A stretch of DNA of 64,000 nt, taken from the NCBI GenBank assembly GCA_021774445.1, contig JAJFJA010000019.1, positions 124,001 through 188,000 of the forward strand. The letters are read 5' to 3'. The position numbers and the translations under genes were made by a program. Below the pieces are notes generated by a model. That model was not told the origin of the DNA. It saw only the letters and a program-made list of their open reading frames with translations, and searched no databases. Source of the stretch: Alphaproteobacteria bacterium. GTDB taxonomy: Bacteria; Pseudomonadota; Alphaproteobacteria; UBA6615. Positions 25,284-33,978 of this stretch are shown here, one piece after another (position 1 is the stretch's first letter; every line of letters begins with the position of its first letter).

Positions 25284-25427
25284 TTAGGATCTCTCAATCT
25301 TCTTAAGCCAAAGCGGGCTACACCAGGGGCTTCCGGTGCCACCGCTCGTTCTGCCGAAGATTAGCGCCGCGGCAGCGTAAACCAATCAATGCAATGGGGA
25401 GGTATATGGACGCAAAAGTGGTAGCTA

Positions 25428-27326
25428 TTACCAGAGGCGCTGTTTATCGATGAACACCATGTGCCAAAGCTCAAGAATTACGAGTGAATACAGTTGTTTT
25501 AGGTAAACGAATTCTCGCGCATCCATCTTTTCCTTCAAGAACTTCACGTATGCGTAGTCGAAATACCCCCGTTTTTTGACGCTCTCCTCGTTCAGGGTCA
25601 TCGCAACAAGCTCTTTTGCGCGCGGGTTTTCGTAGAAGAACTCAAGCGGGAAATAGAACGGGTTTTTGGGCCGTTTGACAGCATCCATGGGCAAGATGCT
25701 CTTGGCGTACTGGCGTTCGATATACTTATCCGTTAACCAATTAACCTTCATGCCAGGGGGCATTTTGAAGGCGAGTTCAATCAGGTTGTGGTCCAGGAAT
25801 GGCGCCCGCATTTCCAGCGAATGAGCCATGGTGTTCTTGTCCTGGCGGAGAAGCAGGTTGTCCTGCAGCCAATCATCAAAATGCAGTCTGAGGAGCCGAT
25901 CCAGCAGCGCCCCGTCCTGGCTGGCGGATTCCTTTACGAGCGTGTCGGTGGCTAGATGCCGATAGTTATCGGTATAGACCTGCCGGCGCTCGTCATGCTC
26001 CCAAAGGGTGCGTAAATAGACATAGTTCTGAGCGAGGCTGCGATCGCCGAAATGGCGAAGATATTCCACGACCCGGGCCTTGCCCTTATTGCCCAGGTAG
26101 GCCGGGTAGTTAAAAAGCTTGTTCAGGACCGGCACCGGCACCGCCGCAAGGGCCGGCAGCGCCAAATTGCGGCGTAGGAGACCGGGGGTAAAGCGCTCCC
26201 AGATAGCGGTCCACTGGATGATCTTATGGAAGGAATAGCCCGCAAAAAGCTCATCGGCCCCTTCCCCGCTCAACACGACCTTTACTTGGCGGGCGGCCTC
26301 TTGGGCGAGTTTGTAATAGGCCAGAACCAGGACATCGCCGATCGGACGTTCAAGATGCCAGATAACCTTGGGTAATAGGCCAAGATCGTCGGGCACGCAC
26401 ACGACCTCATGATGGTCGCATCCGAACTTCGCCGCGAGGGCGCGCGCTTCCGGCAATTCATCTATCGGAGAGTCGAATCCGAGGGAGAAGGTCTTGATAT
26501 CATTGTTAAATTCCCGCATTCGACCGACGACGAGGCTGGAGTCGATACCCGCGCTCAGATAGGCGCCTACCGGCACGTCGGAGCGAAGGGTCAGACGGAC
26601 GGCGTTGGTAAATGTCTCGTCGAATGCGGCAAGACACTCAGCGCGGGACATGCGCGACTGGATTGCAGGCGCGACATCCCAGTACCGGACAATGTCGATA
26701 TCGCCGCGGCGCAGCCGCAGGAAGTGGGCCGCCGGTAGCACGCTGATGTCCTTGAACATCGTGTCCGGCTGAGGCGTGTAGCGAAGCCCAAGATAACTAT
26801 CTATCGCATTGATATTACACGCTCTTTCGACATTCTGAGATTCGAGAATTGCCTTCGCTTCGGAGGCGAATATGAAGCGGCCGTCGCGATGGTAATAATA
26901 GAGCGGCTTCTGGCCGGCCCGGTCACGGGCGATGATAAGTTCGTCTTTGCGCCGATCGTATAGGGCCAGAGCGAACATACCATTGAGCTTCTGGAGAAAA
27001 TCCATTCCCCATTGCTCATAACCATGGACGATGGTTTCAGTATCACTGTGGGTGCGGAAGATATGGCCCTTGTCCTTGAGCTCCTTGGTTAACTCAACGT
27101 AATTGTATATTTCGCCGTTGAAGCAGACGACGAGGCTGCGGTCTTCGTTGAATATGGGCTGATCGCCGTCTTCGAGGTCAATAATGCTCAATCGGCGCAT
27201 GCCCATTGAGTATTTACCCTGTTCGAAAAAGCCTTCGCCGTCCGGACCACGATGGATCGTGGTATTCGCCATCCGCCGTAACAATCCGGGCTCCTCGAAG
27301 CCCTGAAAACCGAAAATTCCGCACAT
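25428..27326 (-). CDS. asnB: Asparagine synthase (glutamine-hydrolysing), copy 1
   Basis: The 632-residue enzyme has an N-terminal class II glutaminase domain with Cys2 (MCGIFGFQGF), the glutamine-binding RRLSIIDLEDGDQPIF and CFNGEIYNYVELT. The C-terminal synthetase domain carries the PP-loop SAGIDSSLVVG at 258-268 and ..SGEGADELFAGY further on. It uses ATP and glutamine to amidate a carboxylate. Canonical AsnB makes asparagine, but copies in polysaccharide loci often amidate uronic acids. SAG instead of SGG in the PP-loop is a small variation. It starts the minus-strand glycosyltransferase run and is divergent from the GT-C gene. Whether it acts on sugars or aspartate cannot be decided from sequence. 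Confidence 0.92.
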   Translation of the reverse strand: MCGIFGFQGFEEPGLLRRMANTTIHRGPDGEGFFEQGKYSMGMRRLSIIDLEDGDQPIFNEDRSLVVCFNGEIYNYVELTKELKDKGHIFRTHSDTETIVHGYEQWGMDFLQKLNGMFALALYDRRKDELIIARDRAGQKPLYYYHRDGRFIFASEAKAILESQNVERACNINAIDSYLGLRYTPQPDTMFKDISVLPAAHFLRLRRGDIDIVRYWDVAPAIQSRMSRAECLAAFDETFTNAVRLTLRSDVPVGAYLSAGIDSSLVVGRMREFNNDIKTFSLGFDSPIDELPEARALAAKFGCDHHEVVCVPDDLGLLPKVIWHLERPIGDVLVLAYYKLAQEAARQVKVVLSGEGADELFAGYSFHKIIQWTAIWERFTPGLLRRNLALPALAAVPVPVLNKLFNYPAYLGNKGKARVVEYLRHFGDRSLAQNYVYLRTLWEHDERRQVYTDNYRHLATDTLVKESASQDGALLDRLLRLHFDDWLQDNLLLRQDKNTMAHSLEMRAPFLDHNLIELAFKMPPGMKVNWLTDKYIERQYAKSILPMDAVKRPKNPFYFPLEFFYENPRAKELVAMTLNEESVKKRGYFDYAYVKFLKEKMDAREFVYLKQLYSLVILELWHMVFIDKQRLW

Positions 27327-27712
27327 AGATTGTTCTGGCGACCTCGTGCGCGACGTAATAGGCGCGTGTTGGTGTCCGTGCCGGGCAGTGGGGGGGCCAT
27401 TTCCCCAGGGGATCTTGGGCTAGCCTGGGACCGTCAGCTAGCGCGCGTGTTGGCTATGCCGTACGACATACGAGAGGTGGGGCCGCCGCTCAGAAGGCAT
27501 ATGTAAGGCTGGCCGGTCGGCCTTCGCCGTATGTCCGGGGAGCTACTCCTGATGGTCGAGCGCTACTCCGAGAGGGCGGATACCTAGCGATTTCAGGGCG
27601 AGATACGCTATCTCAGGCTGTCGGCCGACCGGGTCGTGCGGAAGTTCAATACCGAGTGATTTCCGCGACCCGATAGACCGACGGTCCCGGCGTAATAATA
27701 GGGACTCGACAC
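27327..27712. other. Divergent promoter region between asnB copy 1 and the GT-C gene
   Basis: These 386 bp hold no gene. They must contain start sites for both flanking genes. An inverted repeat GAGATA-CGC-TATCTC lies at 27600-27614, about 100 bp upstream of the GT-C start, and a GGCCG-GT-CGGCC repeat at 27511-27522. No clear -35/-10 pair could be fixed by eye. Confidence 0.5.
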
Positions 27713-29266
27713 ATGGCTGTCGCCTCTGCCTATGACCGGCCAATGGCGGGTTCTCGATCCAGATTCATCGTCCTTGCGGTCGCGGTTCTGGCCGTTGCCC
27801 TGGGGCTGCGGCTATTTGGACTGACAACGCACAGTCTGTGGTTCGACGAAGGCTATAGTATCGGATTGGCCGGCCAGGAGACCTTTTCGGCGTTCATAAC
27901 AGAGCTACGCGATGGCGGACCCGGGCAGATCACGCAGCCGCTATATTTCTTCACGCTGTTCTTCTGGCAGAAGATCGCCGGCGATAGCGACATGTCCTTG
28001 CGGCTGCTGTCGGCGCTGACGGGATTCGGCGCGGTGGTCGCCTTGTTCTTTACGGCGAGACGCGCCTTTGGCGACAAGCATGCGCTGTGGGTGTCCGCCT
28101 TTGCCGCCACCAGCAGTTTTGCCGTCTATTACAGCCAAGAAGTACGGCCCTACGCCCAGATGCTCTTGCTGACCGCCCTGTTGCTTTGGGCCTATACGGA
28201 GACGACCCTCACCCCGCGGTTAAAGGCACGGCATCTGATCGCGCTGATGCTGGCCACGGTCTTAATGATGCTGGGCAGCGTCATCTCGGTGTTTGTCCTG
28301 GCCGCGTTCGCTCTGTCGGATCTCTTGATATGGCGCCGTGTCGGCCGCTGGTTCATCACGTGGCTCCCGGCCGGCGCCGCCGGCGCCGTGGTCATGGTGG
28401 CCTATTGGCTGGTTTGGCCGCCAACGAGCACGGTGCTCGGCCCGCCGAATCCGGTGTTCAATCTGGCTTACGTGCCATTCGGTCTGCTTGTCGGCCAGAC
28501 CTTCGGGCCGCCGCTGGATACTCTGCGCGGGGCCGACGCACCTCAGGTGGTGTTCGCGCTGTGGCCGCGGCTAGCGTTGCTGGCGGTCGTCGCCTTGGGG
28601 ATTTTGTGGCGACTGCGGCATCTCGCAATCGGCAGCGACCGGCTTGAAATAGGGCTTACGCAGCAGCGCATGGCCCAGACCTTCGCGCTGATGCTGGTAT
28701 TGTCTTATGTCGCGGGCGCGGCGCTGATGTTTGGCATGGATTTCAACTGGCTGCCGCGGCGCGCGGCCTACATGCTACCGCTCATCGCCCTGCTGTTGCC
28801 GCTAGCAATGCAGGCGAAAGGCTGGCGCCTTGTGGGCACGGCGTCCGTGGTGGGTTTGATTGCCCTTAACGTCTTCTCCCTGTGGATCTATTTCAACGAC
28901 CCCGCCCATCGCCGCGACGAGTATCGCGAGACCGCGGCCTACATTGCCGAGACCGCGTCGCCGGAAAACGTGGCGATCGTGGCTTGGGGCCAGTGGGAGA
29001 TCTTCGAGCATTACGGCGGCACCGACATTATCGATGGCGACAAGGTGGTACGGAGCGACGACTTCGTGGGCGACATGCAGGCCCTGGCGGGGGACCGTGG
29101 GGTGATCCGGCTGATCGTCAACCGCGAATGGAACTTCGACAAGAATTTCGCGCGGAAGAACCAGACGACGATGGTCGAGACCATGGCACAGGCGTACGAA
29201 TTGGTAGACCTGAAGGAATTCGTGGCGATGAAGATCTATACCTTCAGGCGGAAAAGCCGCACCTAG
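27713..29266 (+). CDS. GT-C glycosyltransferase of the PMT/ArnT type (GT39/83-like)
   Basis: The 517-residue integral membrane protein has about ten or more spans. The first loop carries the GT-C acidic motif SLWFDEGYS (Asp-Glu), followed by QPLYFFTLFFWQKIAGDSDM, LRLLSALTGFGAV and YYSQEVRPYAQML, as in the ArnT/PMT_2 group. A C-terminal soluble part of about 110 residues faces the periplasm. These enzymes take a sugar from polyprenyl phosphate and add it to a lipid, glycan or protein. It probably uses the donor made by the DPM-like GT2 and moved by the SMR-type protein, whose operon is divergent. It ends just before a strong terminator. The acceptor is unknown. Confidence 0.85.
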   Translation: MAVASAYDRPMAGSRSRFIVLAVAVLAVALGLRLFGLTTHSLWFDEGYSIGLAGQETFSAFITELRDGGPGQITQPLYFFTLFFWQKIAGDSDMSLRLLSALTGFGAVVALFFTARRAFGDKHALWVSAFAATSSFAVYYSQEVRPYAQMLLLTALLLWAYTETTLTPRLKARHLIALMLATVLMMLGSVISVFVLAAFALSDLLIWRRVGRWFITWLPAGAAGAVVMVAYWLVWPPTSTVLGPPNPVFNLAYVPFGLLVGQTFGPPLDTLRGADAPQVVFALWPRLALLAVVALGILWRLRHLAIGSDRLEIGLTQQRMAQTFALMLVLSYVAGAALMFGMDFNWLPRRAAYMLPLIALLLPLAMQAKGWRLVGTASVVGLIALNVFSLWIYFNDPAHRRDEYRETAAYIAETASPENVAIVAWGQWEIFEHYGGTDIIDGDKVVRSDDFVGDMQALAGDRGVIRLIVNREWNFDKNFARKNQTTMVETMAQAYELVDLKEFVAMKIYTFRRKSRT

Positions 29267-29309
29267 CGGCAGCGTCCGCTTTGGACAGTCACCTGCAGCC
29301 CGCAGGCAA

Positions 29310-29339
29310 AGAAAAAGGCGAGCCAGGCTCGCCTTTTTC
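29310..29339. terminator. Bidirectional intrinsic terminator
   Basis: AAAAAGGCGAGCC and GGCTCGCCTTTTT form a perfect stem with a two-base centre, flanked by A-run and T-run, so it works as an intrinsic terminator on both strands. It stands between the convergent GT-C gene and the epimerase gene, 45 and 20 bp from their stops. Confidence 0.92.
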
Positions 29340-29359
29340 GTCTGTTAACCCGGTCCAAT

Positions 29360-30316
29360 TCAGGGATTCGTAACCGACTCGTCTCCGGTGAGGCCGGCGT
29401 ACCGGTCTTGCTTTTCGGCAATCGGGAAAGACAGCTGCATCCCCTCTGTCACACCAATCGGCTCGTAACCGAAATCGCTGCTGCCAGGCAGCCAATCGGG
29501 GTTGGCGTCTTGGCTCAACCCAGCAATGCCCTGCCAAGTGATCGGCGGCTTTTTCATGGTCCGCTCAAGGACATAGGCCAAGGCCCGCAGCATGAAAACC
29601 GGTATAGGCAGGAAAATCTTTGGGCCGGCTTTACGGTGTTTCAGGATCAGTTTGGAGAGGTCCCACATGGAGATCTCCTCACTACCGCTGAAGGCATAGG
29701 TCTTTCCGTAAGTCTCCTTACGGCCGTAAAGAGCAAGCATGCCGCGTTCCATGTCGGAGACATGAACCGGGTTCTTCTTGGCGCGACCAAGACCGACGAA
29801 AGGCACGATCGTGTGGTTAAGAATCGTGTTCATGAACAGCATGAACTCAATACCGCCATCCGGGCCGTAGGCCAGGGTCGGCCGCACGATGGTATAGTTC
29901 ATCGCGCTTTGCGCCTTGATCATCCGCTCCCCTTCACGCTTCGAGAGGGAATATGCGGTGGCGTATGGGTAGGTTACGGAGATCGATGATACATAGATAA
30001 AATGATTAACGCCGGAGTCTATCGCGCCGTTAATGATGTTCCTCGTACCTTGTATATTCACCTTCTCAAAAACACTTGGGTGAGGTGCCAGGAGGACGGC
30101 CGCGAGGTGATAAACCGTCTCAACACCGTCGAAGACGCCACCAAGGGTCGACGCATCGCTGACGTCGCCGTGGCGAATGTCGACGTCGAGACCATCCAGG
30201 CGGCTCTCGCCGGGGTCGTTCGGAAGTATTAGGACGCGGACGTTTTCACCACGCTCGATAAAGCCGCGTACTAATGAGGTGCCCATAAAGCCGGCACCGC
30301 CTGTAATGAGTATCAT
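29360..30316 (-). CDS. NAD-dependent epimerase/dehydratase (extended SDR)
   Basis: The 318-residue protein has the extended short-chain dehydrogenase plan: MILITGGAGFMGTSLVRGFI (NAD motif), DIRHGDVSD, VYHLAAVLLAPHPSVFEKVN, YVSSISVTYPYATAYSLSKR with Tyr122 and Lys126, then YTIVRPTLAYGPDGG. The C-terminus is adapted for a larger or unusual substrate. It should epimerise, dehydrate or reduce a nucleotide-linked sugar, or act on a related polyol. It is a lone minus-strand gene ending at a bidirectional terminator. The precise sugar cannot be told. No strong ribosome site is seen before its ATG. Confidence 0.87.
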   Translation of the reverse strand: MILITGGAGFMGTSLVRGFIERGENVRVLILPNDPGESRLDGLDVDIRHGDVSDASTLGGVFDGVETVYHLAAVLLAPHPSVFEKVNIQGTRNIINGAIDSGVNHFIYVSSISVTYPYATAYSLSKREGERMIKAQSAMNYTIVRPTLAYGPDGGIEFMLFMNTILNHTIVPFVGLGRAKKNPVHVSDMERGMLALYGRKETYGKTYAFSGSEEISMWDLSKLILKHRKAGPKIFLPIPVFMLRALAYVLERTMKKPPITWQGIAGLSQDANPDWLPGSSDFGYEPIGVTEGMQLSFPIAEKQDRYAGLTGDESVTNP

Positions 30317-30596
30317 TTTGATATACCGAAAGTTGTGAAAACAATTCGAGAAAAGAATGCCCTTCGATGCTAGCCCCCTATGTCACCCACAATAAGCGGG
30401 CGTAAGTGCTAATGACGCGGAACTTCGGATTATCGCCTACGTAGCCCTAAATCGGTACTGGCCACGCTCTCATGCACAAACCGCGACCACCGACCCCCCT
30501 TGTGAGCGTTCCGGATATACCACTTACTCGGCCGAGTTACCCCAATTTGCCAGGCCAATCGGGCGGAGGCCTCGTCTATTCTCCAGCCGTTCAAGC

Positions 30597-31934
30597 TTGC
30601 GCAAAAATCGCGGTCATATCGTGTCAACTGAAGCTCTCACAACATCAGCGGGACCCACCCGGTCGTGGAAAGCAAACTGGAGTAGCTACGTGCTGTTCCT
30701 CGCGCTGTTCTATGTGGTCGCGGGCCTAACCCCCTTTTCACGGTCGGAGGTGCTCGATGTCTCAGGCGGAGATACGAACAATCAGCTCATCTGGGGTGTC
30801 ATGGCCGTCCTCAGCCTGGGGTTCGCCGCAAAACACTTTGAAGAAGCTCGGCGGCTGCTGGCGCGGTCCTGGCCGTTGCTGCTGGCATTGGGTTGGATTG
30901 CGCTAACCATCCTGTGGGCGCCGTACCCTGATCTTAGCAGCCGGCGAGTCGGTATTCTGTTTACGGTGGCGGCGGTCGGCATGGGGCTGGCACTGACCTG
31001 CAAGAGCCCGGTCAGCTTCTTTCGGACCATGGTGCTGCTGACCGGCGTGATCATGACCCTTAACGTGTTCAGCCTTGTCGCATTGCCCGGCTTGGCCATT
31101 ACCGAGAGCGGTGTGATCGGCATGCATTCGCACAAGAATGTCGCCGGACAAACAACACTGGTCGCCTTCATTGTTTGGTTCGTCGCGGCGGCAACAACGC
31201 GCGATCTCCGCTGGAAAGCCATTTTCGGCGGCGGCGCTCTGGTGTGGTTCGGATTCCTAGTGCTCACCCAATCCAAGACGAGCTTGGGCATCGCCGTGCT
31301 GACGCCGTTTGTGATGTTGGGCGCCTATGCGGTCGCACGCACGCAAGGCCTGGTGAGGATGTGCTTGATCGCCCTGATGGTCGCTGGCTTCGCGCTGGTC
31401 TGGTCGACCTTCCTTGGCCTCGGTATTACGGTCGAGAAGTTCTTGCTTTTGGTATTCCGTGACCTGACCTTCACCGGCCGAACGGCTTTGTGGGAGTTTC
31501 TATGGGGCGAGGTTGCTAACCAGCCGCTGCTCGGCCTCGGCTATGGCTCGTTTTGGCACACCGGGCTGCGGCTGAGCCCGATTAACTTTGCAACCGGTTG
31601 GGCCGCGATCGCCGGACAGGCCCATAACGGCTATTTGGACCTAATCGTTCAGACCGGCTATGTCGGCTTGTCACTCGCTCTTATTTGCGTCGTACGGTCG
31701 CTCTATCTAGCCGTCCGGCTGGCAAGTAATCCCAACGTTCGCAACGAAGAGCTCGGCGCCTACACGCTTGCCGTGGCGCTGTTTTGTGCCTTCGCACTGC
31801 TGAACTTCATGGAGAGTTCCTATTTCCGCGGATTTCACTATCTGTCCGTGCAGTTCATTTTTTTGTACTTCTTCGTAGAGCAATGGTCCGACCGCATGGC
31901 GCGCACCCAACAGGATGCCGGCGATGGGGACTGA
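30597..31934 (+). CDS. O-antigen ligase/polymerase family membrane protein
   Basis: The 445-residue protein has about 10-12 spans and the Wzy_C signature: HSHKNVAGQTTLVAF and the large periplasmic loop with FTGRTALWEFLWGEVANQPL, GLGYGSFWHTGL and QAHNGYLDLIVQTGYVGLSL, where His and nearby residues act in glycan transfer. It ligates or polymerises polyprenyl-linked glycans at the periplasmic face; ExoQ-type polymerases share these motifs. The start is unsure: TTG at 30597 or GTG at 30621. Its 3' end overlaps the heparinase-like gene by about 20 bp, and the next three genes follow without gaps, so they form an operon. Confidence 0.88.
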   Translation: MRKNRGHIVSTEALTTSAGPTRSWKANWSSYVLFLALFYVVAGLTPFSRSEVLDVSGGDTNNQLIWGVMAVLSLGFAAKHFEEARRLLARSWPLLLALGWIALTILWAPYPDLSSRRVGILFTVAAVGMGLALTCKSPVSFFRTMVLLTGVIMTLNVFSLVALPGLAITESGVIGMHSHKNVAGQTTLVAFIVWFVAAATTRDLRWKAIFGGGALVWFGFLVLTQSKTSLGIAVLTPFVMLGAYAVARTQGLVRMCLIALMVAGFALVWSTFLGLGITVEKFLLLVFRDLTFTGRTALWEFLWGEVANQPLLGLGYGSFWHTGLRLSPINFATGWAAIAGQAHNGYLDLIVQTGYVGLSLALICVVRSLYLAVRLASNPNVRNEELGAYTLAVALFCAFALLNFMESSYFRGFHYLSVQFIFLYFFVEQWSDRMARTQQDAGDGD

Positions 31935-33975
31935 CACGCTCACGGGCCGGGCGGCGGTGGGAACGGCAGATATCCCAACCGGGGGCGCAGTCCCCAAGGG
32001 CGTTGCGACCGAACAAAGCGTGGGCGAGCGCGCCAGCTGGCTTATTGGGCGCTTGCGCAATATGTCCCCGGCCGAAGTCGCTTATCGCGTCGAGGAGCAG
32101 CTTAGACGGGCGATAAGTCGACGGCGCACACCAACGTTTGAAAGCATGATCGCCGGCGGCGACACGCTGCCCAATATTCCTGGACTGGCCGAGGCGGTGA
32201 CGAACCTTGCCGCCGAGACTCCACGCCTGCTCGAGGACTGGGCGGATGATCTCGAGCGGGTCGAACGCAATGCCTTCAGATTTCTGGGGCGGGATTGGCC
32301 GATCCGGGCTGGGATGCCGAACTGGCATCAAGACCCGGTGACGGCATCAAATTGGCCGCAGGATACCTATTGCTACGACATTCCCTACCGGCACGCTTCC
32401 GATATCGGCGACGTCAAATATGTCTGGGAGTTGGGCCGGCTGCGGTACCTGCAAACGGTTGCGGCGCATGCCAATGCGACGAATGACGGCGCCGCGGCAG
32501 CGTTGTGCGTCCGGCATGTAATGTCATGGCTGGACTCGAATCCGCCGTTCAAGGGTGTGGGCTGGGCAACCGGCATCGAGGTCGCCTTGCGGGCGATCAG
32601 TATCATCATCGTCGCGACCTTGCTGCCGGACGATGCCTTTTCGCCGAGCCAACGTAGGCAATTGTTGGCCGGGTTGGCCGCGCATGGCTATTGGCTGGCC
32701 CGCTTTCCTTCTCGCTTCTCGTCAGCCAACAACCATCTCATCGCCGAGGTTTGCGGTTTGCATCTGCTGGGGACCTTGGCGCCAAATCTGGCGCCAGCGG
32801 CACGTTGGGAGAAAATCGGCCGCGACGTCTTGGAAGCGGAGGTCGACCGGCAGTTCCTGCCCGACGGGGTCGGCGCCGAACAGTCGCCAACTTATGCGGC
32901 CTTTAGTGCCGAATTCTTTCTGCTTAGCGGGCAGGTCGCCGCTCTCGTCGGCCGGCCGTTTCCCGACGCCTATTGGGAATCTCTGGCGCGGCATACAGTC
33001 GCCATCAAAGCGCAAATGGATGAGCGGGGCTTTGTTCCGGCCATCGGCGATGACGACGAAGGACGGGTCATTTCTTGCGGGCTTCGCGAGGAAAACTACG
33101 TGGCGTCGATCCTCGGCTGTCTCGCGCAGACGGCTGCGCGGCCGGATCTGGCACCGCCGGTGGTCGAGCCCAGCTTGCGGAACGCCTTCTTCGGGTTGCC
33201 GGATTCCGGCCCGGTCGGTGCCGCCGGCGTCGCCAGCTTCGTGGATGGTGGCTATTCGATCGGCCGCGACCGGGACAACGGCCGCGAGGTCATGTGGGTC
33301 ATGGACCACGGACCACTCGGCTATCTGTCGATCGCGGCGCACGGGCATGCGGATGCTCTTGCGGTATGGCTGCATGTTGACGGTGAACCGCTGATCGTCG
33401 ATGCCGGCACCTTTCAATACCACGCGGATGAAGGCTGGCGGGCGCACTTTCGAAGCACGCCGGCGCATAACACGCTGACCGTCGGCGGCGCCGACTCGAG
33501 CGTCATTTCGGGCACGTTCAACTGGTCCAGCAAGGCGAACGCAACTTTGTTGGATCTCAAACGCGACGACCAATGGTCCATTGAAGCCGAACATGACGGC
33601 TATGCCGACCGCTTCGGTATCGTCCACCGGCGCAAGCTGGAACGCATGTGGGCCGGCAAATACCGGATCACCGATCGGGTCTTGGGCGGGAAATCGCCGA
33701 CACCGGTGGAAGCCGGTTTCCTGTTCGCGCCGGATGTCGAGGTGCGGCGGGAGGAGGCTTCCTGGGTGGCCATCAGGAATGGCGTGGCAGTGCTCCGGAT
33801 CGACCATGAAGGGCCCCTGACGGGGCATGTTTTGCGCGGTCAAGAGTCGCCAAAACGGGGCTGGTACTCGCCGAACTTTGGCGCCCGTATACCTGCTTGC
33901 TTACTTTCCTTTAGCGGCGATTTGGCAGCGGGCAACGCCGTTTATTTTAATTTTTCTATTCTGTCGGGACGATAA
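31915..33975 (+). CDS. Heparinase II/III-like polysaccharide lyase
   Basis: The 686-residue protein starts with a helical toroid-like domain (to about residue 420; AEQSPTYAAFSAEFFLLSGQ is typical). It continues with the heparinase II/III beta domain: IAAHGHADALAVWLHVDGEP, IVDAGTFQYH and FRSTPAHNTLTVGGADSS, which hold the His and Tyr used for uronate beta-elimination. No clear signal peptide is visible with either ATG (31915 or 31924), which is common for copies inside polysaccharide loci. It may trim or quality-control the uronate-containing polymer made here. It is coupled to the ligase gene and followed directly by the AlgD-type gene. Confidence 0.88.
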   Translation: MPAMGTDTLTGRAAVGTADIPTGGAVPKGVATEQSVGERASWLIGRLRNMSPAEVAYRVEEQLRRAISRRRTPTFESMIAGGDTLPNIPGLAEAVTNLAAETPRLLEDWADDLERVERNAFRFLGRDWPIRAGMPNWHQDPVTASNWPQDTYCYDIPYRHASDIGDVKYVWELGRLRYLQTVAAHANATNDGAAAALCVRHVMSWLDSNPPFKGVGWATGIEVALRAISIIIVATLLPDDAFSPSQRRQLLAGLAAHGYWLARFPSRFSSANNHLIAEVCGLHLLGTLAPNLAPAARWEKIGRDVLEAEVDRQFLPDGVGAEQSPTYAAFSAEFFLLSGQVAALVGRPFPDAYWESLARHTVAIKAQMDERGFVPAIGDDDEGRVISCGLREENYVASILGCLAQTAARPDLAPPVVEPSLRNAFFGLPDSGPVGAAGVASFVDGGYSIGRDRDNGREVMWVMDHGPLGYLSIAAHGHADALAVWLHVDGEPLIVDAGTFQYHADEGWRAHFRSTPAHNTLTVGGADSSVISGTFNWSSKANATLLDLKRDDQWSIEAEHDGYADRFGIVHRRKLERMWAGKYRITDRVLGGKSPTPVEAGFLFAPDVEVRREEASWVAIRNGVAVLRIDHEGPLTGHVLRGQESPKRGWYSPNFGARIPACLLSFSGDLAAGNAVYFNFSILSGR

Positions 33976-33978
33976 TTG

